A DNA stretch of 60,000 nt from the NCBI GenBank assembly GCA_030141605.1, contig JAQGDQ010000131.1, positions 250,001 to 310,000 of the forward strand. The letters run 5' to 3'. Of the stretch, positions 1-13,200 are shown in pieces. The notes beneath the pieces were generated by a model, which saw only the letters and a list, made by a program, of their open reading frames with translations, had not been told where the DNA came from and did no database searches. This stretch comes from Tubiluchus corallicola. Its lineage: Eukaryota; Priapulida; Priapulimorpha; Priapulimorphida; Tubiluchidae. Position 1 is the first letter of the stretch; every line of letters begins with the position of its first letter. Both the position numbers and the translations under genes were made by a program.

Positions 1-93
1 CTTCTGCATGTTTCAGAACTACTTTTACATGTAACTGCAAAAGCATGTTTCAAACAAATAAAAGCAATAAAAAGTACAGGTGATTTCTATTAC

Positions 94-2282
94 TTTTCTT
101 GAATTCACTCCTGGCAGAAATTGGCAAATCACCATACTTGTCTTCCAATTTAAGGGCTTCTTCCAGGTGCCTGCGCCAGAACAAAACACATCATAAATAT
201 GCTTAATGACAAAATTATAGATGCAAAATTTGTAAATTAGCAATAATGATGAGCATTTCAACCAGCCAGTCGAGAAAAATTCATGTATCTTGAACAAAGA
301 TTTGAGGACTGACTACAATTCACCACCTTAAGACTTTAAACATAAAACGTTGGGAATTTATTTACTGGAAATTGGAAGTATTAAAACTGATAAAAAACAT
401 GCTATATATAAAACATCATTCATCATCCAGAAAGCCCCGAGCTCAATTGCTTCCAATGCAAAATCTTGGTTAATTTCAGACTATTTACTGTCAGTCTAAT
501 GATTGTAATTTTTTCAGGCAGTTTAAAAATATTAATTAGTGGCGTACTAGCTAATAAACAACAATATGAGAAACAATATATATGAACTTCAAAATTTCAT
601 TGGCATTTGATCAGTTTTTATATGCACGTAACTGGTAAATCTCGTTTCATACATGTATGCACAAAATAACGAAAATTTCATACCTCGTTTGATCAGATGT
701 CCAGGACTTTTCTGTACTTTGAAATTCAGGAGCCTTGGGTTTAATGTAATCGAAGCTTAGGGTATCCTTCACTAGTCCGAATTTGGCTGACTGATTATCA
801 GAGTCGCCATAGTTATCTAATAGCTTTGTAATCTTATTTTTCAGTTCAGGACTTTTTGTGTGATGCTCAACCATCCACCGGGCAGTGTGTGGATCGATCT
901 TTGAGACGATATTAGTGGTCCAGTCCACGTGCTCAGAGCTTGGCATACACTGAAGTTGGAAGTGTTGTTCTAATTCAAAATCTGGTTCTTCTTTGGGCTT
1001 ATCAAGTTGTGACTTGAGATTACGTAAGTCTATATCACTAGGTGGCGTCACCTCGGGCATAACAATTCGTTTTGGCTCCTGCTCCTCTACCTTCTTGTGC
1101 TTCAGTAGCTGTTGACCAACTAAGCGAGAAGATTTGATTGGCTGTCCTAACCTACAAATTAGTGAAGGTCCTATCACAGATACAACTGAAGATGCATCAA
1201 ATAGGGACTTTTCTTTTGCAGGTTTTCCATAATCTTCTTTACAACTCTTCCCACGGTCATCAAGATCGAAGCGTAAAATGTTGTTGAGCTGTGCGATAAA
1301 CTCGGGATAATGTTGTATTTTTGTATCAGCTTTGGGTGTTTTGGATTTAGTGTGTTTGCCAAAGAATTTAGTGCTTTCTAGTTCAAAATTTGAAGACTGC
1401 TGTTCACTAAAAGCTGCAGCAGACACATTCGACAGGTTGGACCGTGGAGAAAAAACCTGCTGTGGTGTAGTAGATTTAATTTTAAGACGATTTGCAGAAA
1501 TGTTCAATGGTCTAGTTATTTGAGTCACTTTCTCATCAAGAGTTGCACAGGAACATAATTTGTCCTCCATTATGCTTAATTTTGGAATCACTATAAAATA
1601 AATATATATCCATCACAACACATTTGTATAATTCCTTCGTTGAAAAGCTTAATATTTGGTAAATATAACATAGTGCCCAGCTTTAGATCATAGCTCGAAA
1701 TGACATAAGATACAGATTGTATCATTAAAAAGTACTTAAAGCAAACCCTGACCCAATCTTAAACTGTAAGTGTAACTTGTAAGTCAAAAATCTACTCTTT
1801 AAAATAATGAAAAGAGACGTTACATTTTTCAGAAAGCCTTACATAAAGGAATTATTACCGCACGAACGCAATTTTGGTTTCGCGTCACTGGTTCTTCGCT
1901 GTTACATGCATTTCGCCATTTTCTAGTTCGACGGACACTAGCGCCTGCACTTTGAAAATGCATTGCACAAAAAAACAGGTGCTCTACCTCTCAGTTCAGA
2001 TGTGTTCGTTTCTGACGTACTTCACGCGGCACTCTAATGTGGTTCAAAAATTTAAGCTTGGTTTAGGGCATACTATCATAATGAATATTAAATTTGGCGC
2101 TATTACACTTTCGCACCGCCTAGCTTTTCCTGGCCTATTGGTTGTTTTCACGCCTGCAGGCCAGAAAGCAGACCAACAGGCGTAATATACACCATATTCC
2201 CATAATATTATTGCTTCTTACGCTTTATAAGTCCAGATTAAAATCAGATTAAAATCATGCATTACTTACCTACCGCCGCCAT
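94..2282 (-). CDS. Unrecognised spliced gene, 5' part (3 exons visible)
   Basis: Model: exon 1 2282-2270 (ATG GCG GCG GTA G, donor GTAAGT), exon 2 1590-684 (acceptor TTTTATAG, donor GTATGA), exon 3 170-94 (acceptor GGCGCAG, donor GTAATA). The phases agree (1 at the first junction, 2 at the second), so the frame runs MAAV-V-IPKLSIMEDK and then SDQTR-HLEEALKLEDKYGDLP. An in-frame ATG at 1570-1568 (MEDKLCS) is an alternative start if exon 1 is only leader. The visible protein is about 330 residues, hydrophilic, without signal peptide or membrane segment. The N-terminal two thirds look disordered; the end is charged and probably helical (DPHTARWMVEHH, then LEEALKLEDKYGD). I do not recognise the family; an intracellular role is inferred only from the missing targeting signals. 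The gene probably continues beyond position 1. Exon 1 lies inside a transposon-like element. Confidence 0.6.
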
Positions 2283-2839
2283 TAAAAGCTGCACGTGAAT
2301 AACCGTGTTTACACCACTGAAGTGCAATCGCTCTCGCGCAGTGACGTGTGTGGCCCTTAACCTGTATTTTTAGTTTCTTCGCATAATTTATGATTATTAG
2401 GGTTGCAGCTATGGGAGTTTGTATCGTATCGCGGGTGGGCCTGGAACGGAACAGTTATTTATCATTAATTTTATTTATTACCGTAGTATTATTACTATTA
2501 GAATATAAAAAAAGTAAAGGTTTTTTCTTTATTTCATAAATGCGGTGAAGATGAAAGTGTGTCACGTGCCTTTTAAGCTAGGCCCTGATAATGCATAAAC
2601 TAGTACGAAATTTGTCACGTGACTACACACACAAACAAGATGGCGATACGCCCTGTATAGGTGTAGAACTGTGAATACAGCGTAATTATTGGTAATGATA
2701 CCTAAATATATTATTAAATTACAATTAGATTAGCGGAAACATTCACTGATGACGTAAGAATAATAGAATGATGACTTACGAGCCTAAAAACGAGTAATAA
2801 CCTATAAAAAGCTAGGCGGTGCGAAAGTGTAATAGCGCC
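2096..2839. mobile_element. Non-autonomous DNA transposon (MITE-like), 744 bp, perfect TIRs
   Basis: The left end begins GGCGCTATTACACTTTCGCA and the right end is its exact reverse complement; the match extends 33 bp (2096-2128 against 2807-2839). Both ends are flanked by the 8-bp duplication TTAAATTT (2088-2095 and 2840-2847). No transposase reading frame is present. An 8-bp duplication fits hAT, P or Merlin elements; the GGCGC terminus is not the usual hAT CAG..., so the superfamily is left open. Perfect repeats and target duplication suggest a fairly recent insertion. It carries the predicted first exon of the minus-strand gene to its left. Confidence 0.85.
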
Positions 2840-3399
2840 TTAAATTTTGGGAAAATGCTTTATGTCAGAAAGAAATACATTACAGCACATAACTTTTAAC
2901 ATATAAACTAATAAATTTTAAGAACGAAATCAAAGAGAATCCTGGCCAATCTTATTACATGTCAAATCTAGTAACAGCTTTGTAATCTTAATTCTTTTAG
3001 TTTTAAATTAGAAACGTAACAAGATATAAACAAAAATCTAATTTTGTTTCTACACGTGCTCAGCTCTAGATCCGATGACGTCATCAAAATAAAGATTAAA
3101 TTCTGCTTAAACTATTTAATCTTATTATGTGTTGGTTACATAACAGTGTAACTGCGGAATAATAGCCATAACAAACGTAGGGAATAAAACAACTTTTCTT
3201 AAACGCAACTTTGTAGCTGTTGTAATACGCTTTTACTTAATGTTTTTAATAACATGTCGTTTGGTGCGGACTGCAGTTGTTATAGAAACATTATAAACAA
3301 TCAGGCTGCTTGATCGCCTGGCTGGAATATAGAAGAAACCAAACGAAATTTGAAATTCTTGTTCGTCTCCAAATGAAACCTCCTTCAAGAAAGTTAATG

Positions 3400-3502
3400 C
3401 AGCAATTTTTTACAACTATTGTAGAAAGTTTACTGAAGGAAAATCAAACTGAAACATTCTTTAATTTAGTTGTTGATTGACTTGATTCTAACTAAAACTA
3501 GA
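3400..3502 (+). mobile_element. LINE C-terminal relic, part interrupted by the hAT-like element
   Basis: Decayed stretch just left of the hAT insertion reading roughly ENQTETFFNLVVD with stops. Together with 5600-5790 it reads like the end of a non-LTR retrotransposon polyprotein (FFNL... then GRNLKLFKEQSRLDIRKY). Identification depends mainly on the right-hand piece; this half is weak. Confidence 0.35.
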
Positions 3503-3510
3503 GTGAGGAC

Positions 3511-5599
3511 CAGTGGCGTGTAGTGGGTCGCGGAACAACGCATGCAACCAGCTAGGGGTCTGGGAGAGCGTTGTACCCAGCCGGTATGGCGCGGAGCCAC
3601 AGCCACCAACGCATATTCTTGTTTTTAAGGGTATTTTGGAGGTGTGAAATGAGATCTAAATTCTGGTACACAAACTTTCTCAAACGTGAAAAAATGTACC
3701 TATAATAAGTGAATTTTTAGGCAATTCATCTATATCTTTTGTAGCTAACATAAAGAATAGATTATAGTTATTTGAAACACTGGCCCTATTGATGAACCAA
3801 CAAATTGTATGCCTCGTTCCGTTTTTTGTTATCTAGGACTTACCTAAAATACTTGATAAAGTATTATACAACCAAGTTTAACTGCTTGAAAACCATTAAT
3901 TTACCAAAACTACAATTTCGGATACAGATAAAACATTGTTGATGTGGTATTATGTTATTATAAATAGAAAACTAGAAATAAGCACAGATAAATAGCTGTT
4001 AACAGCTAATAGCAGCTGAAATATTATTCAACCTTACATGAAAACCTGGTGCAGCTCATTCATTCAAATGAATGATGCTTCTGCAGTACTAGGCAATTAC
4101 AGCAAAATAATAATAACAATAATAGTTTCTTTACATTTGAGACAGATAAGCAATTTCTAAAGTAAGTTTACTCATCTATTGGAAGTGGTTTACATACAGT
4201 GAAAGAAAACATCCAGGAATACATGAGAACAGAGTCGATAACAATATCTAGCTTATTTAACTAAACTCATTTTACTTAGCGTCACCATTAAAACAAATAC
4301 AATTTTTATTCACTATCCCCATAGAAAAATGTTTATAAATATAAAACTGTTCACTTATTAAGAAATTGTCTCACTGACGATTTTACATTCTGCACACAGT
4401 AATTTGTTCATATGAATTCACTGACTTATAATCACAGAAAGCCCTGAAGTCACACAAAATTGACTGATTGGTAATGTTAAAATGCAAAGTAATACAACAA
4501 AACTATAAGCTCTAAACTTGGAAAAGAAAATTTAGGAAAACCTTTATGGCTTTTTGTTCTAATGTGCAAATAAGTTACCAGAAAAAAGACTGCTGTAAAC
4601 CTGTCAATCAAAATTTTTTAGCATGATTCATAACATATTTAAAATGTGGTTGGGTAAAAATGTATTAAAACTTAATTGTCTTTTGTCAAATTGACAGGGG
4701 CTTGCCACATTGCTAATTAACTTGTCGTCATAAACTGGGTGAAATTTTCTGAATTTAGTGGCCTCATACGTCAAAAGTGTTGCGTGAATCGCAGAATATT
4801 GCTTTAATCTACCGCGTTGCAATAGGGTAGCTAATTAAGTGCAGTGGCGCACCATACCCTCTGCGTTACCTGTTGTGTTTCCAGACAGTTTTTTCACATT
4901 GTCTAGCACTGTCGATGGGCGATTCTATTTCTTGCAAAGGATAGGGAAGTTCTATCTCACTGCAATGGCACTTTACGCTATGTTTAGGCTGGGTTAGCAA
5001 TTTGGAGGCAAATCGGGAGAAACTGAGGTTATTACTAAAATCTCATTTAAAAATTCCAACTTGGGAGAGTTGAAATGTCTGGTATTTATTGTAACTGACG
5101 CAGATCTAAGCTACAATTATGCAGTGTAATTCAACTTTAATGAAGCAGTCTGTCGCATGTACCAAAGCCGTACCTTGTTTAAAAACCAACTCTTACATCC
5201 TAGCTAATTAAAAATATGTTAATAAAGAAACGTTGTAAAAGAAATGCTTACCACACATGAACTTCTCGCATACTGAAGTCCAACTACTGCTTTAACACTA
5301 CACTAAAGTCCACTAACAGTACACTACACTAACACATCACACTAAATTGTAATCAGTACATTTTCACATTGGAAAATATCGTGAATGCATGCAGCTCCGT
5401 CGGTTGTGTAGTGTGATGGTTTTTGCAAAACCTATAGCATACCGACATTATAGTGTAATACGAGTGTAAAACGTTAATAAATATTAGCAATAATAGTTAA
5501 TTATCAGAAATATTTACAAGTGCTTTTTACATCCTAATTATTTTTTGGAAATTAGGAGGATGCAGGGCATACGTTGCATGCATGGACTGCACACCACTG
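3511..5599. mobile_element. hAT-like non-autonomous DNA transposon, 2089 bp
   Basis: The left terminus CAGTGGCGTGTAGT and the reverse complement of the right terminus, CAGTGGTGTGCAGT, match with two substitutions. The 8-bp duplication GTGAGGAC occurs at 3503-3510 and 5600-5607. A CAGTGG terminus with an 8-bp duplication is typical of hAT elements. No transposase domain is readable; the longest internal reading frame (64 codons, 4628-4822 minus) shows no hAT motif. A second terminus-like string (CAGTGGCGCACC) at about 4843 could be an internal relic. The element interrupts a LINE fragment. Confidence 0.8.
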
Positions 5600-5790
5600 G
5601 TGAGGACGTAATTTAAAACTTTTTAAAGAACAGTCACGTCTTGACATTCGTAAATATTCATTTACTGTTAGAGTAGTGAATCACTGGAATAATCTGCCCG
5701 TCATGGTGATTGCCGCACCTACTACAGTAAAGTTTAAATTCTTTATCGATAATTATTTTGTGGAAAAATATGAGGTTTATACTATTTACA
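5600..5790 (+). mobile_element. LINE (CR1/L2/jockey-type) reverse transcriptase C-terminal relic
   Basis: The plus frame from about 5611 reads GRNLKLFKEQSRLDIRKYSF and then TVRVVNHWNNLPV, the conserved tail of CR1/L2/jockey-like ORF2 proteins (GHxLKL...F..RVVNxWNxLP). The upstream continuation is separated by the hAT-like element and has a small frame disruption at the junction. No intact element. Confidence 0.75.
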
Positions 5791-5799
5791 TTTCTATAA

Positions 5800-7200
5800 G
5801 TTTACTCGCTTAGCCCTTAGTCATGACACGTTTTTTGACAGCACAACAATATAACAGTATAAACATAAGCTGTCTATTGTATAATAACTACGAAATCACT
5901 AAAGATCAAGAAATGGTTATTATTGTAAATGATTATTTTCATGGTTTTATGACTACTGCGCCTAATGGGAATCTTCCCTAATTAGCCTCTAATACTAATA
6001 GAAATTGTGAAAGACTGAATAATGTTCACTTCTTTGATACTGATGTAAGAAATATGATGCATAAAATCAACCCTTATAAATCAACAGGCACAGATGTTAT
6101 CCATCCCTTCATTTAAATAAAATGTTTTAAATTTTGTTTCTCCATTATACCTACTATTTAAAGAATCTGTTGATTCTTCCCAGTGACTTTTGACTTTGAA
6201 ATTCGAATCAAACCAAATTTCAAGATTTCGAATCCAAATAGAAGTTGAACTTAGTTTTAAAGATTTTCGAATAAATTCAATAAAAGGTAATCTCACAAAG
6301 ACATGTATGTATTGCTTGATTTTGTTTTGCAGTAAAAACACTAATATTTGTGTAAAAATTGTGCACACAAATCACAGCAAAATTGTGTATATTGCATGCT
6401 GTTTCAAACGTTTTAATGATAAATAATGCCAACTAGTTGAAGTAGTTAATTATTTGAACCGTAATTTTAAATTCGAATCGAAACTCGAACATTCGATCAC
6501 CCCTAGTGGCTGGCTATATGCTTATAATGTATTCGAAAACAAAGTAGGAGTCTTGTTTAACGTTTAATTATCTAATAATAAATTCAATAAAAGTTTTAAA
6601 CATGTCATCTAAAACTTCATCATTCCGACCTTGTGCTGTCTCTCTCTCTCTTTTGCTTTCCACACTTGCTCTGTCCTGAGGTGCACTACACCAAACAAGT
6701 AAAGTGCGGCACTAATTCCAGACACTACAATGCTAATGTTTCCCGATACTTAAAAAAGTTCCAAACAATTAATAGAAAGTTATAGATGGGTTTCTTTAAC
6801 TAATCAAATTATTTTAATTTCTATTATAAATTATCATATCATAAATTACTATACTGAGCATAGCAATCTTTATTTTCCTTGAAATCATTCTGAGTTATCG
6901 ACACGTGTCATTCATTTTGACAACTACATGTAATAATAGCACTAAAAAGCAGAAACTGCAGGAAATCAGCTGATAGGTTTTAATTACTTGTTATTTCATA
7001 ATACGTTACTGAATAAAAATTTAATCAAGCATTTTATTCGCATTATTTGAATTGGCTTTGACTTTTTTATGAGAATACCACATTCTTTTTGAAGGCATGA
7101 AAATGAATGTCCTCAGGTGGTGACAAATCTATTGCTGAAATAATCATTTTAAATATAAATATTTTACTATTATAGATTTTATTTGCTAACTTACTGTAAC
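5800..7200. other. No recognisable gene; intergenic upstream of the ciliary-protein gene
   Basis: AT-rich sequence without convincing coding potential; small reading frames on both strands at 6081-6426 overlap each other and look random. The last few hundred bases should contain the promoter of the gene starting at 7210, but no clear TATA box or initiator was identified. Confidence 0.4.
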
Positions 7201-7209
7201 TCTGTTAGT

Positions 7210-10200
7210 ATGGAGTGTTTGGATGTGATGTTGTCACCAGAAGCTGTGGCGGATTTGTGGGCAATTCAAGGAAAAGAAAAATACGAGTGAGCATATAATA
7301 TATACTAATTTACTAATACTATAAAATTAGCAATGTGTGGCATAAGAGTGTCCATACTAAATTGATAACCTAATTCATAACTAAAAACAGGTTTCGGCTT
7401 CAGTAAACAGTTAGGATTTACCTTATTTTTTATCTGCAATTATTTGTTTCAACAAGCATCTGACACTCTATGAATATTTATTATGATGTTATTTGCTATA
7501 GGAAGTGTTCAGAGTATTTTCACTTTACATCATTTAAAACAGACTTACGTCATTTGTCTATTCTGGATGCCTTGATCTATGCTATAAGATGGGCACAAGA
7601 AGAAGATTTTAGTAGCCAATCTACTGCTTTATTTCTGAACATGTTTACAAACTGCCTAACAAATGTGACAGGTGGGTCTGCATATTAACTTTAAAACTTT
7701 TAAAAGTGATTGTTATTTTGATTGGATTAATAAAAGTATTAAAAATGCTTAGACTGTTTTTCTTACTATATGTATTTTGTATTGTGTCATATATTTCTGT
7801 CATATTTTGTTTATGTTGTTAAGGATAACCCAGAAAAAGAAAATGATTTAAAGCGCATTTAAAGAAAACCCTCAATGTACATAAAGCTTGAAAAATTCGC
7901 CTTGAAATTTTATATTACTTACATACTGCCTTTTTACATACAGGACTTCAGTCGGCAGTCACGCTGTCTGAAGCATGTAAATTTAAACTCCCGTGATGAC
8001 CGTTAGGCGCAGCAGCCATTTTGACGACAGGTTATTTGAAACAAGTTTGGATAACATTGTGTAAAATTTGAAAAAATAATCAGAGCATTCATAAGCACAC
8101 ATGTCACTTACTGACTAAATTTTTAAGTGACCGTGTCTTGTCAATAAGATTAAAAATACGGTTTTGGCTAGTGAGTGGTGCACCCTGGAGGTCACCCCTG
8201 GTGAGTCAGCGACATTTTACCATGTGATGAAAGCATTTTAAATAATTAGTAACTTTCTTTTCCAGTTACATAAGTCTTTCCAGCAGGTAAACGAAATTCT
8301 AAGAATATAGATTTGCATGGAAAATTTTGTGGAACATAGTTTAGCATTGCCTTTTCTTCCTCTGATTTACTTTAAAGTGTTTCTTTAAAGCGCATTTAAA
8401 GAAAACCCTCAATATACATAAAGCTTGAAAAATTCGCCTTGAAATTTTATATTACTTACATACTGCCTTTTTACATACAGGACTTCAGTCGGCAGTCACG
8501 CTGTCTGAAGCATGTAAATTTAAACTCCCGTGATGACCGTTAGGCGCAGCCATTTTGACGACAGGTTATTTGAAACAAGTTTGGATAACATTGTGTAAAG
8601 TTTGAAAAAATAATCAGAGCATTCATAAGCACACATGTCACTTACTGACTAAATTTTTAAGTGACCGTGTCTTGTCAATAAGATTAAAAATACGGTTTTG
8701 GCTAGTGAGTGGTGCACCCTGGAGGTCACCCCTGGTGAGTCAGCGACATTTTACCATGTGATGAAAGCATTTTAAATAATTAGTAACTTTCTTTTCCAGT
8801 TACATAAGTCTTTCCAGCAGGTAAACAAAATTCTAAGAATATAGATTTGCATGGAAAATTTTGTGGAACATAGTTTAGCATTGCCTTTTCTTCCTCTGAT
8901 TTACGTGGCGTAGTGATGTCATGTAATGGCGACTTTGGAACAGTATTGCGGGAGATTTAAAATGAAAACAAACAAAAATTCCTTTCAATGCGAGTACAAT
9001 ATATATGCATAAAATTGCTATAAAGTAATATAATTTTTTAAGGCGATTTTTCTGAAACCTACATCAGGTACCACTTTTCTTGTCCTTTAAAGCATCGTAG
9101 TATACTATTTATGTATATGTGAATATTCTGGAAATGATTTGCACATAAAAATTTTGACATTGCTAATGTTTTGGCTAACTTGGGTGATGCACAGGTCATG
9201 AAAGATATGTAACCATTGAAATTAAAGTATCACGTGTCAGAACTAAATCGTTGTAAACATTTCTATGTTGCAATAATTATTTGTGTGTAATGTTGCTGTT
9301 CGCTGGTATAATAACATTCTTTATTTTTCTATTTGTGTAACCTAGAAATATAAAATAGAAATTTCGCAAACAGAAATGTAGTTCCTTCAACTTTCTTTAC
9401 TTTATTGTTTTTCACATTTTATTGCTTTTCCCTGTTATGTAAAATATGTTACAAAGTTATATGTAACAAAGCTTGTTGTTTGTAATCGAGTTATATGCAC
9501 ACATGATTTGTTATATGTTACAAAGTTACAAAGGCTTATACTGCGAGAGTCATTGCAATAAGAGAGAATATAAGAGAGACAATTGTAGAGAAGTGAACAT
9601 TAGGTTGGAAGAGAAATCAAACCTGGAAACTGTAAATATTTGCTGAAGGACCAGTGGGCTAGGGAACTATTGGACTACAGGAACATAGATCCATTGGACC
9701 CCAAGGAACTATCGATGGAGCTATTACATGGTTTTGTCTATTTTGGACAGGCGTGCAAACTATTGTATTAAAAAAAACTATATGAAACAACTTAATAAAA
9801 TGTTTCAGAATTGCTTTGCCTTTGCCATTTTTGTTGCAAGTTTTTATTGTCTTTTTGCAGAGTGTTCTGATGTGGGTATCCTTACTGGTAACCTTCTCAA
9901 TTTGTTGCCTGAAGAGAGTGAACCTGAGCCTGAAGAACCCAATCAACAAGAGGCCCCATTAGAGAGCATCGTGGACATTACTATTCCCAAAAGTTTGTCA
10001 AAAATCAAGAGTTTTATTGTGGAGGATGTTGTCAAACCACCTGTTCTTTCTGCGAAAGAATTGGCTTTGTCTATTGATTACATAAGAAACACGTATGTAA
10101 ACTATTTATTGTTCATTTATTTTATATCGTATATTATGAGGAATAGTGTTTTTGCACAGGAATATTATAACTAGTGAATCTGTTTAGTACTTTTTTCCAT

Positions 10201-13200
10201 TGTCTTGAAGACAGTCGAGTGAAATTTGGCGTTATTGCAAAGTTTAGTAGGAAGAATATTTTCTGTCATAAATTGAAAAAATATGTACTAAACAAATTCC
10301 AGCTGTACAATGGTGAATTTTCTTCTTTTTGATTTAGATAAATAAATATTAAACTTGCTTATTTACATTTGATTTACGTTTAGTTTAAACCGTTTATTAA
10401 GTAATTTATGTTAATACTTCTCTGAGTGCCCCATTAACTTGTTCCATTACTAATGCACAGAATGTAAGGTAGACTTCTCTCAGAGTAACAGCATATAGCT
10501 GGCTCGTAGTAAACAAATTAATAAATGTGACACACATTGCAATAAGAACACTTGTTTTTCTGTTCATTTATAATCCCCATAAAATAAAGTCTGTAATGCA
10601 CATGCAAAGATAGATAATTGTTAATTACAAGAACAAAAACAATAAAAATAAAATTCACACTATTATTTTGGTGTTTTTCAAGTGTTTCTTATTGTACAAA
10701 TTTAGCTAATTAACATTTTTTATTGTCATTGCAGAGTGGTTCAACACTTTGAACTATATCGATACTGTCTGACTCACCCACAGGAAGAGCGGGTTATTCA
10801 AGTTGAGGTGAATATGGGGGGACGCTTGTCAATGTTTTTTCTTGACGATGTGTTGTCTTGTCAAATCAAAGTGAATCTTAATGCGATAACTTACATTGCT
10901 AACTGATGATAACCTTGCATTGATAATTAGAATTATGTCGCAATATTTAGCAATGCAATTGTGCTTTGTGAAGTAAACAGTCATGAATCTTAAAAAAATT
11001 ATGCACTAAAGTTAAATGTAAGTGCAGCTTGTTTTTACCTATTTGTTTATTTGGAGTTGTTTTGTGAATAATAAAAAAAATTGAAATTTGATCATTAACC
11101 TGGGAGGCTCAAAAAGTGTCTGCATTAGAGGTGAAATAAATTTCCAGTTTAACTGAATGGCAGCAAATCTATTAACAAATTGTGAGCATAAATATCACAG
11201 CAACATTATTATTGGGAACAATGAGCTGTAAGCTGTTATTATAATTGTCACTGGATTGTTTTATCAATTTTGAAAATTTACCAAATTTTGAAACTTTACA
11301 TTCCTACCCAGTTGGATAAAAAATGGTCAGCATTTTTTATTTCTTTTTCAAGTCTGCTTCCTATTGTAGCAAACTGTTTCATATAAATCACTTTTCCACC
11401 CGCCAGCCATGCACCCCACCATCCGAATGTTCCTGTGTCGTATATAACATGGTCACACCGGGTCATTATACCAAGGTCAACTATGGCACTGTTAGTTTCC
11501 ACAAATTCTTTAGGTAAATGACTAGGAAAGTTTGCTTTACACCAATAAATATCATCGCTCAGTATTAAAAACACCACATCTTTCATATTAAATTGATCCA
11601 TTGCTTTTTCAAAATATGAAACATTAGCAGTTCTATAACCAAATTCGCCGTATTTCAAAAAGTCTCCCCGTCTCACGTGGACAGCGACGTAAGTTTTATT
11701 CATGCCATGCTTACTTTTTATGTCTTCAAACCTGTTGTTAATTTGTGGTCGCAGGGTTTGCTTGATGGAGAATTCTCTTAGTATTTTCTCGTGAATATGA
11801 CTAAAGTATTTGTAACTTTGTAGGTAGCCATACACAATTGTATCTTTATTGTTTGTAGATGTTGCTTTCAGTTTCTTCACTAGTCTGTTGTCATACTTTC
11901 CCGCTGCCCTTTCATAGAGCATCAGTGGATTCTCGTTCTCCCACGTATCATTTAACGGTGAAAGAGATAGTTCAAAACTATTTGACAAGGGCAGATTTGG
12001 TGGTATTTTTGCTTCAAATCCATGCATTTCTGCTAAACCCATCAATGATGCATACATAAACATTTGGTTTCCTATTCCACCTTTGAAGTTGACACTTAGT
12101 ACTGGCTTCTTTAAAATATTCACTGCCACCTCTGTCACACTGCGGGCATCACAGTCATTGTGCAGTTCTGGCTGTTTTTTCTCTTTATTGTTTTTTTCAT
12201 TAAAGCAACTTCTTGTTTTCCTAGGTGTGTGGTTTTCGACAGTGGCTTTTTGGTGATACATGACTATCAAACAGGCTAGCAAGAGAAAAATTACAGCAGA
12301 TATGTGATGCAAAGTTTGAACAAAACCTGCCATGCTCTTCAGAACTAACTCACATTTTTTACGCAGTCGAATATATCACAGAACACTTGTGTATTTTAAT
12401 CGCATAGAATAAGGAAATTAAGCACATAAGTTCCATCAGATCATGTACTTGTTAGCACCTGCCTCACTACTTCCTCATCATAACGTAACAACTGCCGCTA
12501 GGAGGCACTTCCACTAGAGAGACAAGGTTTGAGAGAAAACGATTATAATAAAATGCTGGACAGAAAACGAGAGATAAAATGATTAACAGAGGCTTAATGA
12601 GAGACAAAACTATGGGCAAAAAGCCTACATATAAGCTTCTCCCTGTTGATCTACAGTAATTATTGTGCAGTTTATGAATAACTGACCATTCGTTGGTTTA
12701 CCTGATATTTATCCAGGTTACGCAAGTGTTTGTAGACCTAGTAATTATGCACACAGTAAAGTCAATACCTGTAAATTGGTTAGCACTGTTTTGACCCATA
12801 TATGGCTCGGGAAAGTACAAGTTTTTCAATGAACGCTAACGGCATTTATAGTGTTGCGGCCACTGTGCAAAACATCAAAGTTGCATATCCATCAAATTAA
12901 ATTCTCTCTGCTGAGAAGTTTACTATTAAATTCTAATCAGTTTTTCCAGTGCAGACACATGTACACTCATTTATTGCTATTATTTTTCATGGTTTTGCTT
13001 TTGCACCATTTACAATATCTTTCTATGACTGTGTGTTAAGTGCACATCAGCATGATACATAAATATTATAAGTAATGAATAAAACGTCATTTAAAGCAAC
13101 TGAACTTGAATAGTGTTGACTGTAGCACAAACATATGTTCATTCTGATTTTCCAGTTTGACCTGTACACTATACAGCTGCTGTGTTCTTGTTGGCTTAAT

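Noticed and set aside
1874-2185. 103-codon plus-strand frame
   Set aside because: Crosses the left border of the transposon-like element; no motif and no splice context.
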